Assembly (NCBI GenBank): GCA_017517305.1
Contig: JAFWZV010000020.1
Span: forward strand, 1 to 64,000
Source: Lachnospiraceae bacterium
GTDB lineage: Bacteria; Bacillota; Clostridia; Lachnospirales; Lachnospiraceae
Direction: 5' to 3'
Length of the DNA stretch: 64,000 bases
Made by a program: the position numbers and the translations under genes. Shown here in pieces: positions 51,034-60,230 of the stretch (positions are counted from its first letter, which is position 1; each line of letters opens with the position of its first letter). The notes under the pieces were generated by a model, which ran no database searches, was not told the DNA's origin, and saw nothing but the letters and a program-made list of their open reading frames with translations.

Positions 51034-51888
51034 CTACTGCATTTCATTAATAGATTCTGTAATACACTTAGCTGGAGCTGAGTCAATAATTACATAGTCG
51101 ATGTTCTTATTTAATAAATCCTGAACTGCCAATGCGCCGTTTTTGTATCCAACAGTCTCGCACTTAAAACCAGCGAAGCCCCAATCAGCATCACCCTCAC
51201 AGTAGAACTGACCAGTAGTACCAGTCTGAACACCTATCTTAGTTGATGAGTCCTTAGCATTTAAGATTGCCTCAACATCCTCTACAGTCTTACAAGCATC
51301 AAACTCAGTGTCAGTTGAATTAACAATAAGCTTCTGTGAAGCACTGTAGTATGAGTCTGTAAATGTTACGTATTCCTCACGCTCTGGCTTAACAGTAAGA
51401 CCAGCCATAGCTATATCGCACTTGTGCTGTCCAACTGATAGACAAACTGCATCGAAATCCATATTCTGGATAACAAGTTCAACACCAAGATACTCAGCGA
51501 ACTTAGCAGCAATTTCCATATCAATTCCGTAGTAATCCTCGCCTTGCATATACTCGAATGGCTCGAACGCAGCATTAGTAGCAACTACAAGCTGATCCTT
51601 GCTCTCGTCATACTTAGCAGACTTAACAGCTACAGGAGTTCCATCACCGAAGTAGTTGTTACAAATCTCATCAAATGTTCCGTTAGACTTAATCTCAGCG
51701 ATAAATGCATTAGCCTTCTCTAAAAGCTCAGGCTGATCCTTATCTACACCAAATGCATACTCCTCGCTAGTAAGGTCAATCTCAATAACCTTTGCTGTGA
51801 TTGCCTCTGTTTCCTTCTTTTCGCCACAACCTGTAAGACAAGTTAATGCCATAACAAGTGTAAGCATCATTACTAATAGCTTCTTCAT
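51034..51888 (-). CDS. Amino acid-binding lipoprotein, apparently circularly permuted
   Basis: A 284-residue lipoprotein with lipobox LTGC. The usual SBP_bac_3 domain ends with a strand and helix of the form YGIAV-KGN-ELLEKIN-LK-DGT--KI---WFG. Here that segment, EEYAFGVDKDQPELLEKAN plus NGTFDEICNNYFGDG, comes first (about residues 40-85). It is followed by a linker and then by the normal domain start LVVATNAAFEPFEYMQGE at about 100; the protein stops at DYVIIDSAPAKCITESINEMQ, just where the moved segment would otherwise follow. This is the order expected of a circular permutation. The fold and ligand type should be unchanged. AGGAGG precedes ATG 51888. Confidence 0.85.
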   Translation of the reverse strand: MKKLLVMMLTLVMALTCLTGCGEKKETEAITAKVIEIDLTSEEYAFGVDKDQPELLEKANAFIAEIKSNGTFDEICNNYFGDGTPVAVKSAKYDESKDQLVVATNAAFEPFEYMQGEDYYGIDMEIAAKFAEYLGVELVIQNMDFDAVCLSVGQHKCDIAMAGLTVKPEREEYVTFTDSYYSASQKLIVNSTDTEFDACKTVEDVEAILNAKDSSTKIGVQTGTTGQFYCEGDADWGFAGFKCETVGYKNGALAVQDLLNKNIDYVIIDSAPAKCITESINEMQ

Positions 51889-51936
51889 TTTTAATAATCC
51901 TCCTAAATGTTTTCTATAAATAAGCGTCATTTGCAT

Positions 51937-51965
51937 AATATACCACGAAAGTGAGTAAAATGCAA
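51937..51965 (-). promoter_or_regulatory. Promoter of the second amino acid ABC operon
   Basis: On the minus strand TTGCAT (51965-51960), 17 bases, TATATT (51942-51937). About 40 bases of leader with AGGAGG follow. Confidence 0.6.
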
Positions 51966-52137
51966 TGAAATCCTTTATTTTCAAGGGCTTTTGCAGAGGG
52001 AATATGCATATTTATACTTTGATAATAAGAAACATAAACAAATGTTGAGAATATAGTTTGAAATAATACTTTATTAATTAAAATGGTCTGTGTTAAAATG
52101 TGGTGTATTGAATAAAGTCGAAATATGGAGGGGAAGT

Positions 52138-52899
52138 ATGTTAAGATTTTATTTTGTGATTTTAGTATCTGTTCCATATATTATACTTTTGTATGCTAAG
52201 GCATCATATATGGATAAGTATAATGATAGATTTACAGAGGAAGAGAGATATGATTTTGCCAAGCTAATAGTTGACAAGATAATGAAGCATTCTTTTATAG
52301 AGACAGAGGTTTATGGTAAGGAGAATCTTCCTGCTCAAGGAGGATATGTAATGTATTCCAACCATCAGGGAAAGTACGATATGGTAGGAATCATGTACGG
52401 ACACGAGAAGCCATGTACTGTAGTTATGGATGAGGTTAGGTCTAATCTTCCAGTTATGAAGCCATTTTTAGCAGTTGTACAAGGTAGCACCTTAGATAGA
52501 AGCGATATGAGAAGCCAAGCTAAGACCATTAAAAAGCTTATTGAAGAAGTAAATGAGGGTAGAAGATACGTTATCTTCCCTGAAGGTGGATATGATCATA
52601 ATGGTAATAATCTTCAGGAATTTAAGTCAGGAAGCTTTAAGATTTCTATGAGAACTAAGACGCCTATAGTGCCTGTGGCACTGGTGGATTCCTATGTGCC
52701 TTATTCCTATAATTCTCTTAGAAAAGTTATAACCCAGGTTCATTATCTAGAGCCTATAGAGTATGAGGAGTATAAGGATATGAAAACTGAGGAGATAGCC
52801 CTTATGGTCAGAGATAGAATAGAGGCCAAGGTGAAGGAACAGCTTAGTATTAAGAAGAGACGTCATTTCTATGATAAGAGAATACGTCAGGCGGCTTAA
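52138..52899 (+). CDS. 1-acyl-glycerol-3-phosphate acyltransferase (PlsC-like)
   Basis: About 253 residues with an N-terminal membrane helix, then the acyltransferase domain. The catalytic NHxxxxD box reads SNHQGKYD near residue 73, and block III is FPEGGYD near 150; PIVPVALVDSY follows. PlsC-type enzymes add the second acyl chain in phospholipid synthesis, using acyl-ACP or acyl-CoA at the cytosolic membrane face; other acceptors are possible. ATG 52138 follows GGAGGGG. Single-gene unit with a terminator at 52924. Confidence 0.88.
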   Translation: MLRFYFVILVSVPYIILLYAKASYMDKYNDRFTEEERYDFAKLIVDKIMKHSFIETEVYGKENLPAQGGYVMYSNHQGKYDMVGIMYGHEKPCTVVMDEVRSNLPVMKPFLAVVQGSTLDRSDMRSQAKTIKKLIEEVNEGRRYVIFPEGGYDHNGNNLQEFKSGSFKISMRTKTPIVPVALVDSYVPYSYNSLRKVITQVHYLEPIEYEEYKDMKTEEIALMVRDRIEAKVKEQLSIKKRRHFYDKRIRQAA

Positions 52900-52923
52900 A
52901 ATAGTTTACATAATGTTAAATGT

Positions 52924-52959
52924 AGTGGTAAGTTACACAATGTGACTTACCACTTTTTT
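52924..52959 (+). terminator. Terminator after the acyltransferase
   Basis: AGTGGTAAGT (52924-52933) pairs with ACTTACCACT (52945-52954) with an inner ACA/TGT pair, followed by TTTTTA. Confidence 0.85.
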
Positions 52960-53042
52960 ATACTAGGAATAATTTGATAAATATTGTATAATAATATAGT
53001 TAATGTAAAAAAGACTCAAAACATTAGGAGGAAAATTATGAT

Positions 53043-53651
53043 ATGAAGAAATTAGGCGTTTTAGGACTTTCAATTATAATGGTAATGGGACTGGCTGCCT
53101 GTGGCAAGGACAAGACTTCGGATAAGGACCAAACAACGGTTGCAACTACCGAAGCTACTACAGAGGCTGCAGTGGAGATTACAGACTCATTGGAGATATT
53201 TAATACAGTTTGGGCAACCTATGGAGAGGATGAGAAATTCTCCATAGCAGGAGGAGATTATAATAATTCAGTTATGGACGCTCCTGGTAAATTCAATGTT
53301 ACAGACGTAGAAAGCTTAGATGCTATGTTGGGCGTTCCAGCAACTGCTGCAGCTTATATAGATGATGCGGCATCTGTGATGCATATGATGAATGCTAATA
53401 CATTTACTGCAGGAGCATATCGTGTAACAGATTCTGCTAATCAGCAGGCATTTTGTGATAGCCTAAAGGACAATATTATGAACAGACAGTGGATGTGTGG
53501 ATTCCCAGACACACTTATTATAGTTTCTATAGGTGAGAATTATGTGGTATCAGCTTTTGGCAATGGGGAGATTATAGAAACCTTTAAGACTAAGGTTACC
53601 GCTGAGTATCCTATGGCTACAGTGGTATATGAGGAAAGTTTAGCGCAATAG
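53043..53651 (+). CDS. Hypothetical lipoprotein with Thr-Glu-Ala linker
   Basis: A 202-residue lipoprotein; signal peptide MKKLGVLGLSIIMVMGL with lipobox LAAC. After the Cys there is a linker with TTVATTEATTEA, then a domain of about 150 residues with GGDYNNSVMDAPGKFNV and LIIVSIGENYVVSAFGNGE that I do not recognise. ATG 53043 is 12 bases after GGAGG; a nearer ATG at 53038 reads only Met-Ile-stop, whose stop codon overlaps the start codon of this gene. Function unknown. Confidence 0.6.
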   Translation: MKKLGVLGLSIIMVMGLAACGKDKTSDKDQTTVATTEATTEAAVEITDSLEIFNTVWATYGEDEKFSIAGGDYNNSVMDAPGKFNVTDVESLDAMLGVPATAAAYIDDAASVMHMMNANTFTAGAYRVTDSANQQAFCDSLKDNIMNRQWMCGFPDTLIIVSIGENYVVSAFGNGEIIETFKTKVTAEYPMATVVYEESLAQ

Positions 53652-53693
53652 GATTTCAATTAAAGTTATGTAAACTAATAATAGGAGCATATT

Positions 53694-55043
53694 ATGGTAT
53701 TTTCCAGTATGACATTTTTATATTATTTTCTTCCGGTGGTGCTACTTACGTATTTTGTGGCACCTAAGAAGGCGAAGAATGGAGTGTTGCTTTTAGCCAG
53801 TCTGTTCTTCTATGCCTGGGGAGAGCCTAAATATCTTATACTTATTGTGGGAACCATACTTATAGGATATGTTAGCGCACTAATAATTGAGAAGAACAAA
53901 GATAAGATGTCAGGCAGGATAGCACTATATGTTGCTCTTTTTTGTTGCCTTGGTTTTCTTATAGTATTTAAGTATACAAGCTTTCTTCCTCTACCTATAG
54001 GAATTAGCTTCTATACCTTTCAGCTTATAAGCTATGTAGTGGATGTACACAGAGGTAAGGTTAAGGCACAGAAGAATCTAATTAATCTATTCACCTATGT
54101 GGTTATGTTCCCACAGCTTATAGCAGGACCAATAGTTAGGTATGAGAATGTGGAAAAGGAGCTTAACCACAGAACTCATAGCATACCTATGATTAGAGAG
54201 GGAATATCAAGATTCGTTATAGGTTTGGGTAAAAAGGTGCTTATAGCCAACCAGTTAGGAGAACTAGCGGATGTGTATTACAAGGTGGAGGAAAACTCTG
54301 TAGTATTCGCCTGGGTATGGGCTATAGCTTCTGCATTGCAGATATACTATGATTTCTCAGGCTACAGTGATATGGCTATAGGTCTTGGAAGGATACTTGG
54401 TTTTAGATTCCCAGAGAACTTTGATTATCCATACATTTCTAAGAGTATAACTGAATTTTGGAGACGCTGGCATATGACTCTTGGAGGTTGGTTTAGAGAC
54501 TATGTATATATACCTATGGGAGGTAGCAGAGTAGGTACAGGCAGATTAGTGATTAATCTTCTGGTTGTTTGGACTCTTACAGGCATGTGGCACGGAGCCT
54601 CATGGAACTTTGCCATATGGGGACTATATTTTGGCATACTTCTTATTATAGAGAAGCTATATATGCTTAGATATATTCAGAATGCAAAGGGAATAAATCA
54701 TATATATGTAATATTCGCAACAGTGATAAGCTTTGTAATATTCAGTAGCGATACCTTAAGGGATATAGGTGTAAATCTATCTAATATGTTTGGTCTTACA
54801 AGACTTAAAGGCATAACCGAGGAAACCTTGTACTATACAGTAAGCTATGGCTTTACATTGTTTGTGTCTATAATAGGAGCTACACCTTTGGTTAAGATGC
54901 TTGGAACTAAAGCTATGAAGGCTGCTGAGAGATACAAGCTTGATTCGGTAATGGAATCAGTGGTATTAGCACTGATACTCATATTATGTACAGCACATTT
55001 GGTGGATGGGTCCTTTAATCCCTTCCTGTATTTTAGATTCTAA
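53694..55043 (+). CDS. MBOAT O-acyltransferase (AlgI/DltB type)
   Basis: A 449-residue integral membrane protein with about 11 helices of the MBOAT family. Hallmarks are SITEFWRRWHMTLGGWFRDYVYIPMGGSR around residue 256 and the catalytic His in GMWHGASWNF around 298. AlgI-type members move an acetyl group across the membrane to acylate an exopolysaccharide or wall polymer. The next gene encodes a DHHW protein, the standard extracellular partner, so together they form an O-acylation cassette. TAGGAGC precedes ATG 53694. The polymer is unknown; the exopolysaccharide cluster begins 3 kb downstream. Confidence 0.9.
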   Translation: MVFSSMTFLYYFLPVVLLTYFVAPKKAKNGVLLLASLFFYAWGEPKYLILIVGTILIGYVSALIIEKNKDKMSGRIALYVALFCCLGFLIVFKYTSFLPLPIGISFYTFQLISYVVDVHRGKVKAQKNLINLFTYVVMFPQLIAGPIVRYENVEKELNHRTHSIPMIREGISRFVIGLGKKVLIANQLGELADVYYKVEENSVVFAWVWAIASALQIYYDFSGYSDMAIGLGRILGFRFPENFDYPYISKSITEFWRRWHMTLGGWFRDYVYIPMGGSRVGTGRLVINLLVVWTLTGMWHGASWNFAIWGLYFGILLIIEKLYMLRYIQNAKGINHIYVIFATVISFVIFSSDTLRDIGVNLSNMFGLTRLKGITEETLYYTVSYGFTLFVSIIGATPLVKMLGTKAMKAAERYKLDSVMESVVLALILILCTAHLVDGSFNPFLYFRF

Positions 55044-55055
55044 GGAGGTATGGGA

Positions 55056-56159
55056 ATGGAAGAAGGAAGAAAGACTAAGGGAATATTAACAGTTATAATC
55101 ATAGGAGTTATGTTCTACGGCTATGCCATCCTGTGCTATATAAAGCCGGCTCAGGATATATCAGAGGCAGAAAGAAGACCTTTAGCTCAAAGACCTGCCA
55201 TAAGCGTAGAAAGGTTGTTAAGTGGTGAATATATGGATGAATTTGAGGAATATGCCGTGGATCAAGCGCCATATAGGCAGCAACTTAGAAGCACAAAGGT
55301 AATGTATCAGTCTATTGCTATGCGTAAGCTTGATAATAATGGAATGTACTTTAGTAATGGATATATTTCTAAGTTGGATTATCCATTGAATGAGAGCTCA
55401 GTGGACTATGCTACAGAAAAATTCAGATATATTTATGATAATTATTTGGTGGATACAGATGTAACCATATACATGTCCATAATTCCAGATAAGAATTACT
55501 ATAATGAAAAGCTATTTTATCCATCATATGACTACAATGAATTGGTTGTAAAAATGTGTGAAAGCATGGAATATGCTGATTATATTGATGTGTTTAATCA
55601 GTTGGAGTTGGAGGATTATTATGAGACGGATACACATTTTAGACAGGAAAAAATAGTTGATATGGCTGTGTACATGGGTGAAGAAATGAATGTAACCTTA
55701 GACACAGAATACGATGAAATTAAGGTGTCAGATGATTTTAAGGGTGTATACTACAGGCAACTGGGAATGCCAATGAAGGGTGAAGAGTTGTATTGTCTTA
55801 CGAACTCAACATTAGAGCTATGCAAAGTATATGATCACGAGAATGGAAAGTCTATATCTATGTATGACTTGAATGCTTTAGAGGGAGCTGATCCTTATGA
55901 GATGTATCTTCATGGATCATTGTCTTTGATTACTATTGAAAATCCAGTGGCGACCACTGCAAAGGAGCTTATAGTGTTTAGAGATTCCTTTGGTAGTAGC
56001 ATAGCACCTTTGCTTGCTACAGGTTATTCCAAGGTGACTTTGGTTGACATAAGATATCTGCCAAGTAATAGGATTGGACAGTTTGTGGATTTTGACAATC
56101 AGGATGTTCTGTTTTTATATAGCTCATCTGTTCTTAACAATAGTGAAACATTGAAATAA
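55056..56159 (+). CDS. DHHW-family protein, partner of the MBOAT
   Basis: About 367 residues with an N-terminal signal anchor and a DHHW (AlgX/AlgJ-like SGNH-type) extracellular domain. The typical DxHW box appears as YYETDTHFRQ near 191, and the serine motif as VFRDSFGSS near 307, in a fold related to SGNH hydrolases. It would receive the acetyl group from the MBOAT and transfer it to a glycan outside the cell. ATG 56056-type alternatives were rejected; ATG 55056 is seven bases after AAGGAGG. It starts 12 bases after the MBOAT stop, hence one operon. Confidence 0.82.
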   Translation: MEEGRKTKGILTVIIIGVMFYGYAILCYIKPAQDISEAERRPLAQRPAISVERLLSGEYMDEFEEYAVDQAPYRQQLRSTKVMYQSIAMRKLDNNGMYFSNGYISKLDYPLNESSVDYATEKFRYIYDNYLVDTDVTIYMSIIPDKNYYNEKLFYPSYDYNELVVKMCESMEYADYIDVFNQLELEDYYETDTHFRQEKIVDMAVYMGEEMNVTLDTEYDEIKVSDDFKGVYYRQLGMPMKGEELYCLTNSTLELCKVYDHENGKSISMYDLNALEGADPYEMYLHGSLSLITIENPVATTAKELIVFRDSFGSSIAPLLATGYSKVTLVDIRYLPSNRIGQFVDFDNQDVLFLYSSSVLNNSETLK

Positions 56160-56212
56160 ATTAGAAAAATGTTAATTTCGTATCTTTAATGTAGAAACAA
56201 GTGAGGATAATT

Positions 56213-56863
56213 ATGAAAAACTTTAAAGCTGTAGTATTTGATATGGATGGAGTAATATTTGACTCTGAGAAAAGGGTGGTTGAGTGCTGGCAGGTTATAG
56301 CTGATAAGTACCAAATTCCAGATATAGAAGCGGCCTGTAGAGAATGCTTTGGCTGTAATCAAACGGTAGCCAAGGAGCGTTTTTTAAAGCGCTATGGGGA
56401 GGATTTTCCCTATGTGGAGTATAAGAAGGAAATGTCTGATTTATTTCACGATAGGTATGATAATGGTAACCTACCTATGTTACCAGGAGTGGTGGAGATT
56501 TTAGAATTTCTTAAAAACAATGGGAAAAAGATTGCCTTAGCCTCCTCCACTAGAAGAGTGTCTGTTGAAAATGGTCTTACTTGGGCAGGGATTATACATT
56601 ATTTTGATGCTATTATCTGTGGTGATATGGTAAGTCGTAGTAAGCCGGAACCAGATATATTTTTAAAGGCTTGTCAGGAGCTTAAGGTTAATCCAGAGGA
56701 GGCCTATGCTATAGAGGATTCTTATAATGGAATTAGAGCGGCAAAAAGAGGTGGTTTAATGCCTATTATGGTGCCGGATATGATGGAGCCGGATGAGGAA
56801 ATGGAAAGACTTTGTGTGACAATTGAAGAATCATTATTAAAAGTAATAGAATATTTGAATTAG
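56213..56863 (+). CDS. HAD-family phosphatase, beta-phosphoglucomutase-like
   Basis: About 217 residues of the HAD superfamily, subfamily IA. Motif I is DMDGVIFDS (Asp10 nucleophile, Asp12), motif II ALASST, motif III near KPEPDIFLKAC, and motif IV IEDSYNGIRAA. A four-helix cap sits after motif I. Substrates may be sugar phosphates; a beta-phosphoglucomutase would also fit, but the specific residues are not certain. ATG 56213 is preferred to GTG 56201, because GTGAGG serves as ribosome site. Confidence 0.85.
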   Translation: MKNFKAVVFDMDGVIFDSEKRVVECWQVIADKYQIPDIEAACRECFGCNQTVAKERFLKRYGEDFPYVEYKKEMSDLFHDRYDNGNLPMLPGVVEILEFLKNNGKKIALASSTRRVSVENGLTWAGIIHYFDAIICGDMVSRSKPEPDIFLKACQELKVNPEEAYAIEDSYNGIRAAKRGGLMPIMVPDMMEPDEEMERLCVTIEESLLKVIEYLN

Positions 56864-56910
56864 AATTGTGGAAAACCTTTGCTTTACAAGGTAATGCAGA
56901 CTACTTTTTA

Positions 56911-56939
56911 TTGACACAAATATTAGGCAAAGGTATAAT
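56911..56939 (+). promoter_or_regulatory. Promoter of the exopolysaccharide cluster
   Basis: TTGACA (56911-56916), 17 bases, TATAAT (56934-56939): perfect consensus, about 48 bases before the priming transferase. It likely drives the long operon to the window end. Confidence 0.8.
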
Positions 56940-56986
56940 TTACGTAGACATTAATTGACATAATGTTGTGATAAGGTGGGGATTTC

Positions 56987-58390
56987 GTGGCTATGAACGG
57001 TAAAAGGTTAAGCAATATTAAACATATTGATTTTGTTCTCCTCGATTTAATCTGTATTGAGGTTTCTTTTTTTGTTGCATACTATATCAGATTAGGTGAT
57101 ATAAGATACATCCCTGATGATTACATATTAATGAATATAATAGTACTGCTTACACATATTTCTGTGGTTTTCTTCATGGAAGTTTATTCGGGTATACTTC
57201 ATAGAGGTTATTTTATGGAGGCCAAGGTAGTATTTCTACAGAATCTAGCTTTAGCTGCTATAATATTTGCTATATTATTCTTGGTTAAGCAGGGAGCTAC
57301 CTATTCTCGAATCATGTTTGTACTTTTCTTTGTTATAAATACGATTTTGATTTATCTAATTAGAACCATTAGGAAAAACATACTTTTGAAAAGTAATGTA
57401 AGCATAAGCAGAAAGAGTAAAATGCTGGTGGTGGCTTATGAAAATGAGGTGGCTCAGGTTATAAAGGAACTGAAGCAGTACCAATATACAGGATATTCAA
57501 TCGTAGGAGCAGTTGTGTTAGACAGCGACAAAGAAGATTTAGAAATTGACGGTGTAAAAATAGTAGCTAATGCTGATGAAATAATAGAATACGTTAGGAC
57601 CAATGTAGTGGATGAGGTATTCTTAAAATGTATGGATCAGGCAGACAAATACGCTGATAGATTGATTGCTATGGGAGTCAAGGTTCATATTAGTGTAGAA
57701 AGCTATATGAATCGAATGCCTAATGCTGTGATAGATACTGTTAGCAATTATACAGTAATATCATCTAGTATTAACAGTCCATCCTTTAGACAAACGGTTA
57801 TAAAAAGGTTTATGGACATAGTTGGAGCAATACTTGGATTGATAATTACAGCTATACTATTTGTGATATTTGCACCAATTATATACATACAATCACCGGG
57901 ACCAGTGTTCTTTTCTCAAAATAGAGTAGGTAAGAATGGTAGAATATTTAGGATATACAAATTCAGGTCTATGTATGTTGATGCGGAGGAACGCAAGAAA
58001 GAGCTTATGGCGCAGAATAAGATGTCAGGCCATATGTTTAAGATGGACAACGATCCTCGAATAACACCTATAGGTCATTTTATTAGAAGAACAAGTATAG
58101 ATGAGTTTCCACAATTTTGGAATGTGCTTAAGGGCGATATGAGCTTAGTAGGTACAAGACCACCAACAGTGGATGAGTACGAGAAGTACGAGCTCCATCA
58201 TAATAGTAGACTAGCCATTAAGCCAGGCATTACCGGTATGTGGCAAACCTCAGGAAGAAGTAATATAACTGATTTTGAGGAAGTGGTTAGGCTAGATAAC
58301 GAGTACATAAAGAATTTCAGCTTAGGTTTGGATGTAAAGCTATTGTGGAAGACTGTCTGGATTGTGTTGGGAAGAAAAGGATCTGTGTAA
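56987..58390 (+). CDS. Polyprenyl glycosylphosphotransferase (exopolysaccharide priming enzyme)
   Basis: A 467-residue membrane enzyme. Four helices fill residues 15-130, a CoA-binding-like domain follows to about 260, and the bacterial sugar transferase domain covers 270-467 (KRFMDIVGA, SPGPVFFSQNRVGKNG, YKFRSM, SIDEFPQFWNVLKGDMSLVGTRPP and KPGITGMWQ). It transfers a sugar-1-phosphate from UDP-sugar to undecaprenyl phosphate, the first step of the repeat unit. GTG 56987 follows AAGGTGGGG; ATG 56993 is the alternative. Perfect promoter upstream; the following glycan genes are in line. Confidence 0.92.
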   Translation: MAMNGKRLSNIKHIDFVLLDLICIEVSFFVAYYIRLGDIRYIPDDYILMNIIVLLTHISVVFFMEVYSGILHRGYFMEAKVVFLQNLALAAIIFAILFLVKQGATYSRIMFVLFFVINTILIYLIRTIRKNILLKSNVSISRKSKMLVVAYENEVAQVIKELKQYQYTGYSIVGAVVLDSDKEDLEIDGVKIVANADEIIEYVRTNVVDEVFLKCMDQADKYADRLIAMGVKVHISVESYMNRMPNAVIDTVSNYTVISSSINSPSFRQTVIKRFMDIVGAILGLIITAILFVIFAPIIYIQSPGPVFFSQNRVGKNGRIFRIYKFRSMYVDAEERKKELMAQNKMSGHMFKMDNDPRITPIGHFIRRTSIDEFPQFWNVLKGDMSLVGTRPPTVDEYEKYELHHNSRLAIKPGITGMWQTSGRSNITDFEEVVRLDNEYIKNFSLGLDVKLLWKTVWIVLGRKGSV

Positions 58391-58418
58391 GATAGATTGA
58401 CTACTTGGGAGATGAATT

Positions 58419-59402
58419 ATGAATTATATTATATTTGGAGGTTCTGGTTTTATAGGAACCCACCTCATTCATATGCTGAAAAAAACTAAACCAGATGCCA
58501 ACATATATGATTTGGATATTGTTATGCCTGGAGAAGAGGGTGTTGTGCCTGGGATAGTGGAGAAGAATGATGGAGTAAATTATATTCGTTGTGATGTCCG
58601 AAGTCAGATACAACTAGATATAAAAACAACGCCAGAAGATGTAGTGTTTAATCTGGCTGCAGTACATAGAACTCCTGGACATGAGGATAAGGAGTATTTT
58701 GAGACAAATATTCGTGGCGCTGAAAATGTTACAAGATGGTGTGAGAAAAAGTCTATTAAGAAGATGATTTTTACTTCCTCAATAGCACCATATGGTGCCT
58801 CCGAGGAACTGAAGACAGAGGATACCTTGCCTACACCCAATACACCATATGGCATATCAAAATTAGTGGCTGAGAAGATTCACGAAAGCTGGGCTGCTAA
58901 GAATAGTGGTCAATTAATAATTGTTCGACCAGGTATAGTATATGGTAAGGGTGAACATGGGAATATGACACGCCTTTATTCAGGAATCAAGAAGAGATAT
59001 TTCTTCTATACAAGGAAGGATACCATAAAGGCATGTATATATGTTAAGGAGCTGGTTAGCTTTTTAATGTGGGCATTAGAACAGGAAAAGACTGGTATAT
59101 GGAATTGTACTTTTGAACCAGCATATACTATTTTGCAGATTTGTGAGGCTATGAAGAAGGCTACTAATATGAAGAGATTTATTCCTTCTATGCCAGGTAA
59201 GCTTTTGGTGGGAATAGCTACTGTGGTAGGTCCCTTAGGGGGCAAGCTAGTTGGTATACATCCAGCTAGAGTTAAGAAGCTAATGATAAGTACTAACATA
59301 TGTGGTAAAAAGCTAAAGGACAGTGGGTATGAATTTCATTGGAACCTAGAAGAGAGCTTTAGGGATTGGTTTTCTGACTGTGAGAGAAAGTGTTTGAAGT
59401 AG
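58419..59402 (+). CDS. NAD-dependent sugar epimerase/dehydratase
   Basis: A 327-residue extended SDR enzyme. GGSGFIG at 7-13 binds NAD, SSIAPYG lies near 120 with the catalytic Ser, and PYGISK supplies Tyr and Lys near 143-147. It would modify a nucleotide sugar for the glycan. The tail differs from GalE, and the substrate is unknown. Next to DUF4422 and UDP-galactopyranose mutase. A GGAG is in front of ATG 58419. Confidence 0.85.
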   Translation: MNYIIFGGSGFIGTHLIHMLKKTKPDANIYDLDIVMPGEEGVVPGIVEKNDGVNYIRCDVRSQIQLDIKTTPEDVVFNLAAVHRTPGHEDKEYFETNIRGAENVTRWCEKKSIKKMIFTSSIAPYGASEELKTEDTLPTPNTPYGISKLVAEKIHESWAAKNSGQLIIVRPGIVYGKGEHGNMTRLYSGIKKRYFFYTRKDTIKACIYVKELVSFLMWALEQEKTGIWNCTFEPAYTILQICEAMKKATNMKRFIPSMPGKLLVGIATVVGPLGGKLVGIHPARVKKLMISTNICGKKLKDSGYEFHWNLEESFRDWFSDCERKCLK

Positions 59403-59447
59403 CAGATAATGTTAGATGTATAAAGCTTTAGATGGAGATATAAAGAT

Positions 59448-60227
59448 ATGAAAATCAAAATAATTATAGCTACTCATAAGAAATATTGGATGCCGGAGGA
59501 TTCCGTATATTTACCTGTACATGTAGGTGCAGAAGGAAAGTATCGGGAAGATGGCTCTGCATTGGATTTGGGATATGTAAAGGATAATACAGGGGAGAAT
59601 ATTAGTGATAAAAATGCTAATTATTGCGAACTAACTGGTTTGTACTGGGCATGGAAAAATCTTGATGCAGAATACATAGGCTTAGCTCATTATAGAAGAC
59701 ATTTTTGTGCTAAGAGTGTTAAGGGTAATAAACAAGATTGTGTTTTGACGTATAATCAGGCCAAAGAACTACTTGGAGAATCAGATATACTGCTTCCCAA
59801 GAAGAGAAATTATTTTATAGAGACCAACTATAGTCAATATGCACATGCACATCATGCCATAGATTTAGATACAACTAGAGAAATAATTAAGGAGAAATGT
59901 CCAGAGTATTTAAAAGCCTTTGATAAAAGCATGAAGAAAACCACAGGTCATAGATTCAACATGTTTATCATGAGTAAGACCAAGCTGGATGAGTATTGCA
60001 AATGGCTTTTTGATATTTTGTTTGAGCTTGAAAAAAGGCTGGATATATCAGAATATAGCGCAAATGATTCAAGAGTATTTGGCTTTGTAAGTGAAAGATT
60101 GTTAGATGTGTGGCTTGATACAAAGGGATATGGATATAAGGATATTCCTTATGTGTTTATGGAGAAGCAAAATTGGATTATTAAAGGAACTAATTTCCTG
60201 AAGAGAAAATTGGGTTTAAAGGGGTAA
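59448..60227 (+). CDS. DUF4422 glycosyltransferase
   Basis: A 259-residue protein of the DUF4422 family (also called capsular polysaccharide glycosyltransferase). Conserved segments are IIIATHKKYWMPED, NANYCELTGLYWAWKN and IGLAHYRRHF. The family is found in capsule and EPS clusters and transfers a sugar, often a galactofuranose in clusters with glf; this link is suggested by the next gene. GGAG before ATG 59448. The gap to glf is four bases. Confidence 0.85.
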   Translation: MKIKIIIATHKKYWMPEDSVYLPVHVGAEGKYREDGSALDLGYVKDNTGENISDKNANYCELTGLYWAWKNLDAEYIGLAHYRRHFCAKSVKGNKQDCVLTYNQAKELLGESDILLPKKRNYFIETNYSQYAHAHHAIDLDTTREIIKEKCPEYLKAFDKSMKKTTGHRFNMFIMSKTKLDEYCKWLFDILFELEKRLDISEYSANDSRVFGFVSERLLDVWLDTKGYGYKDIPYVFMEKQNWIIKGTNFLKRKLGLKG

Positions 60228-60230
60228 GGT

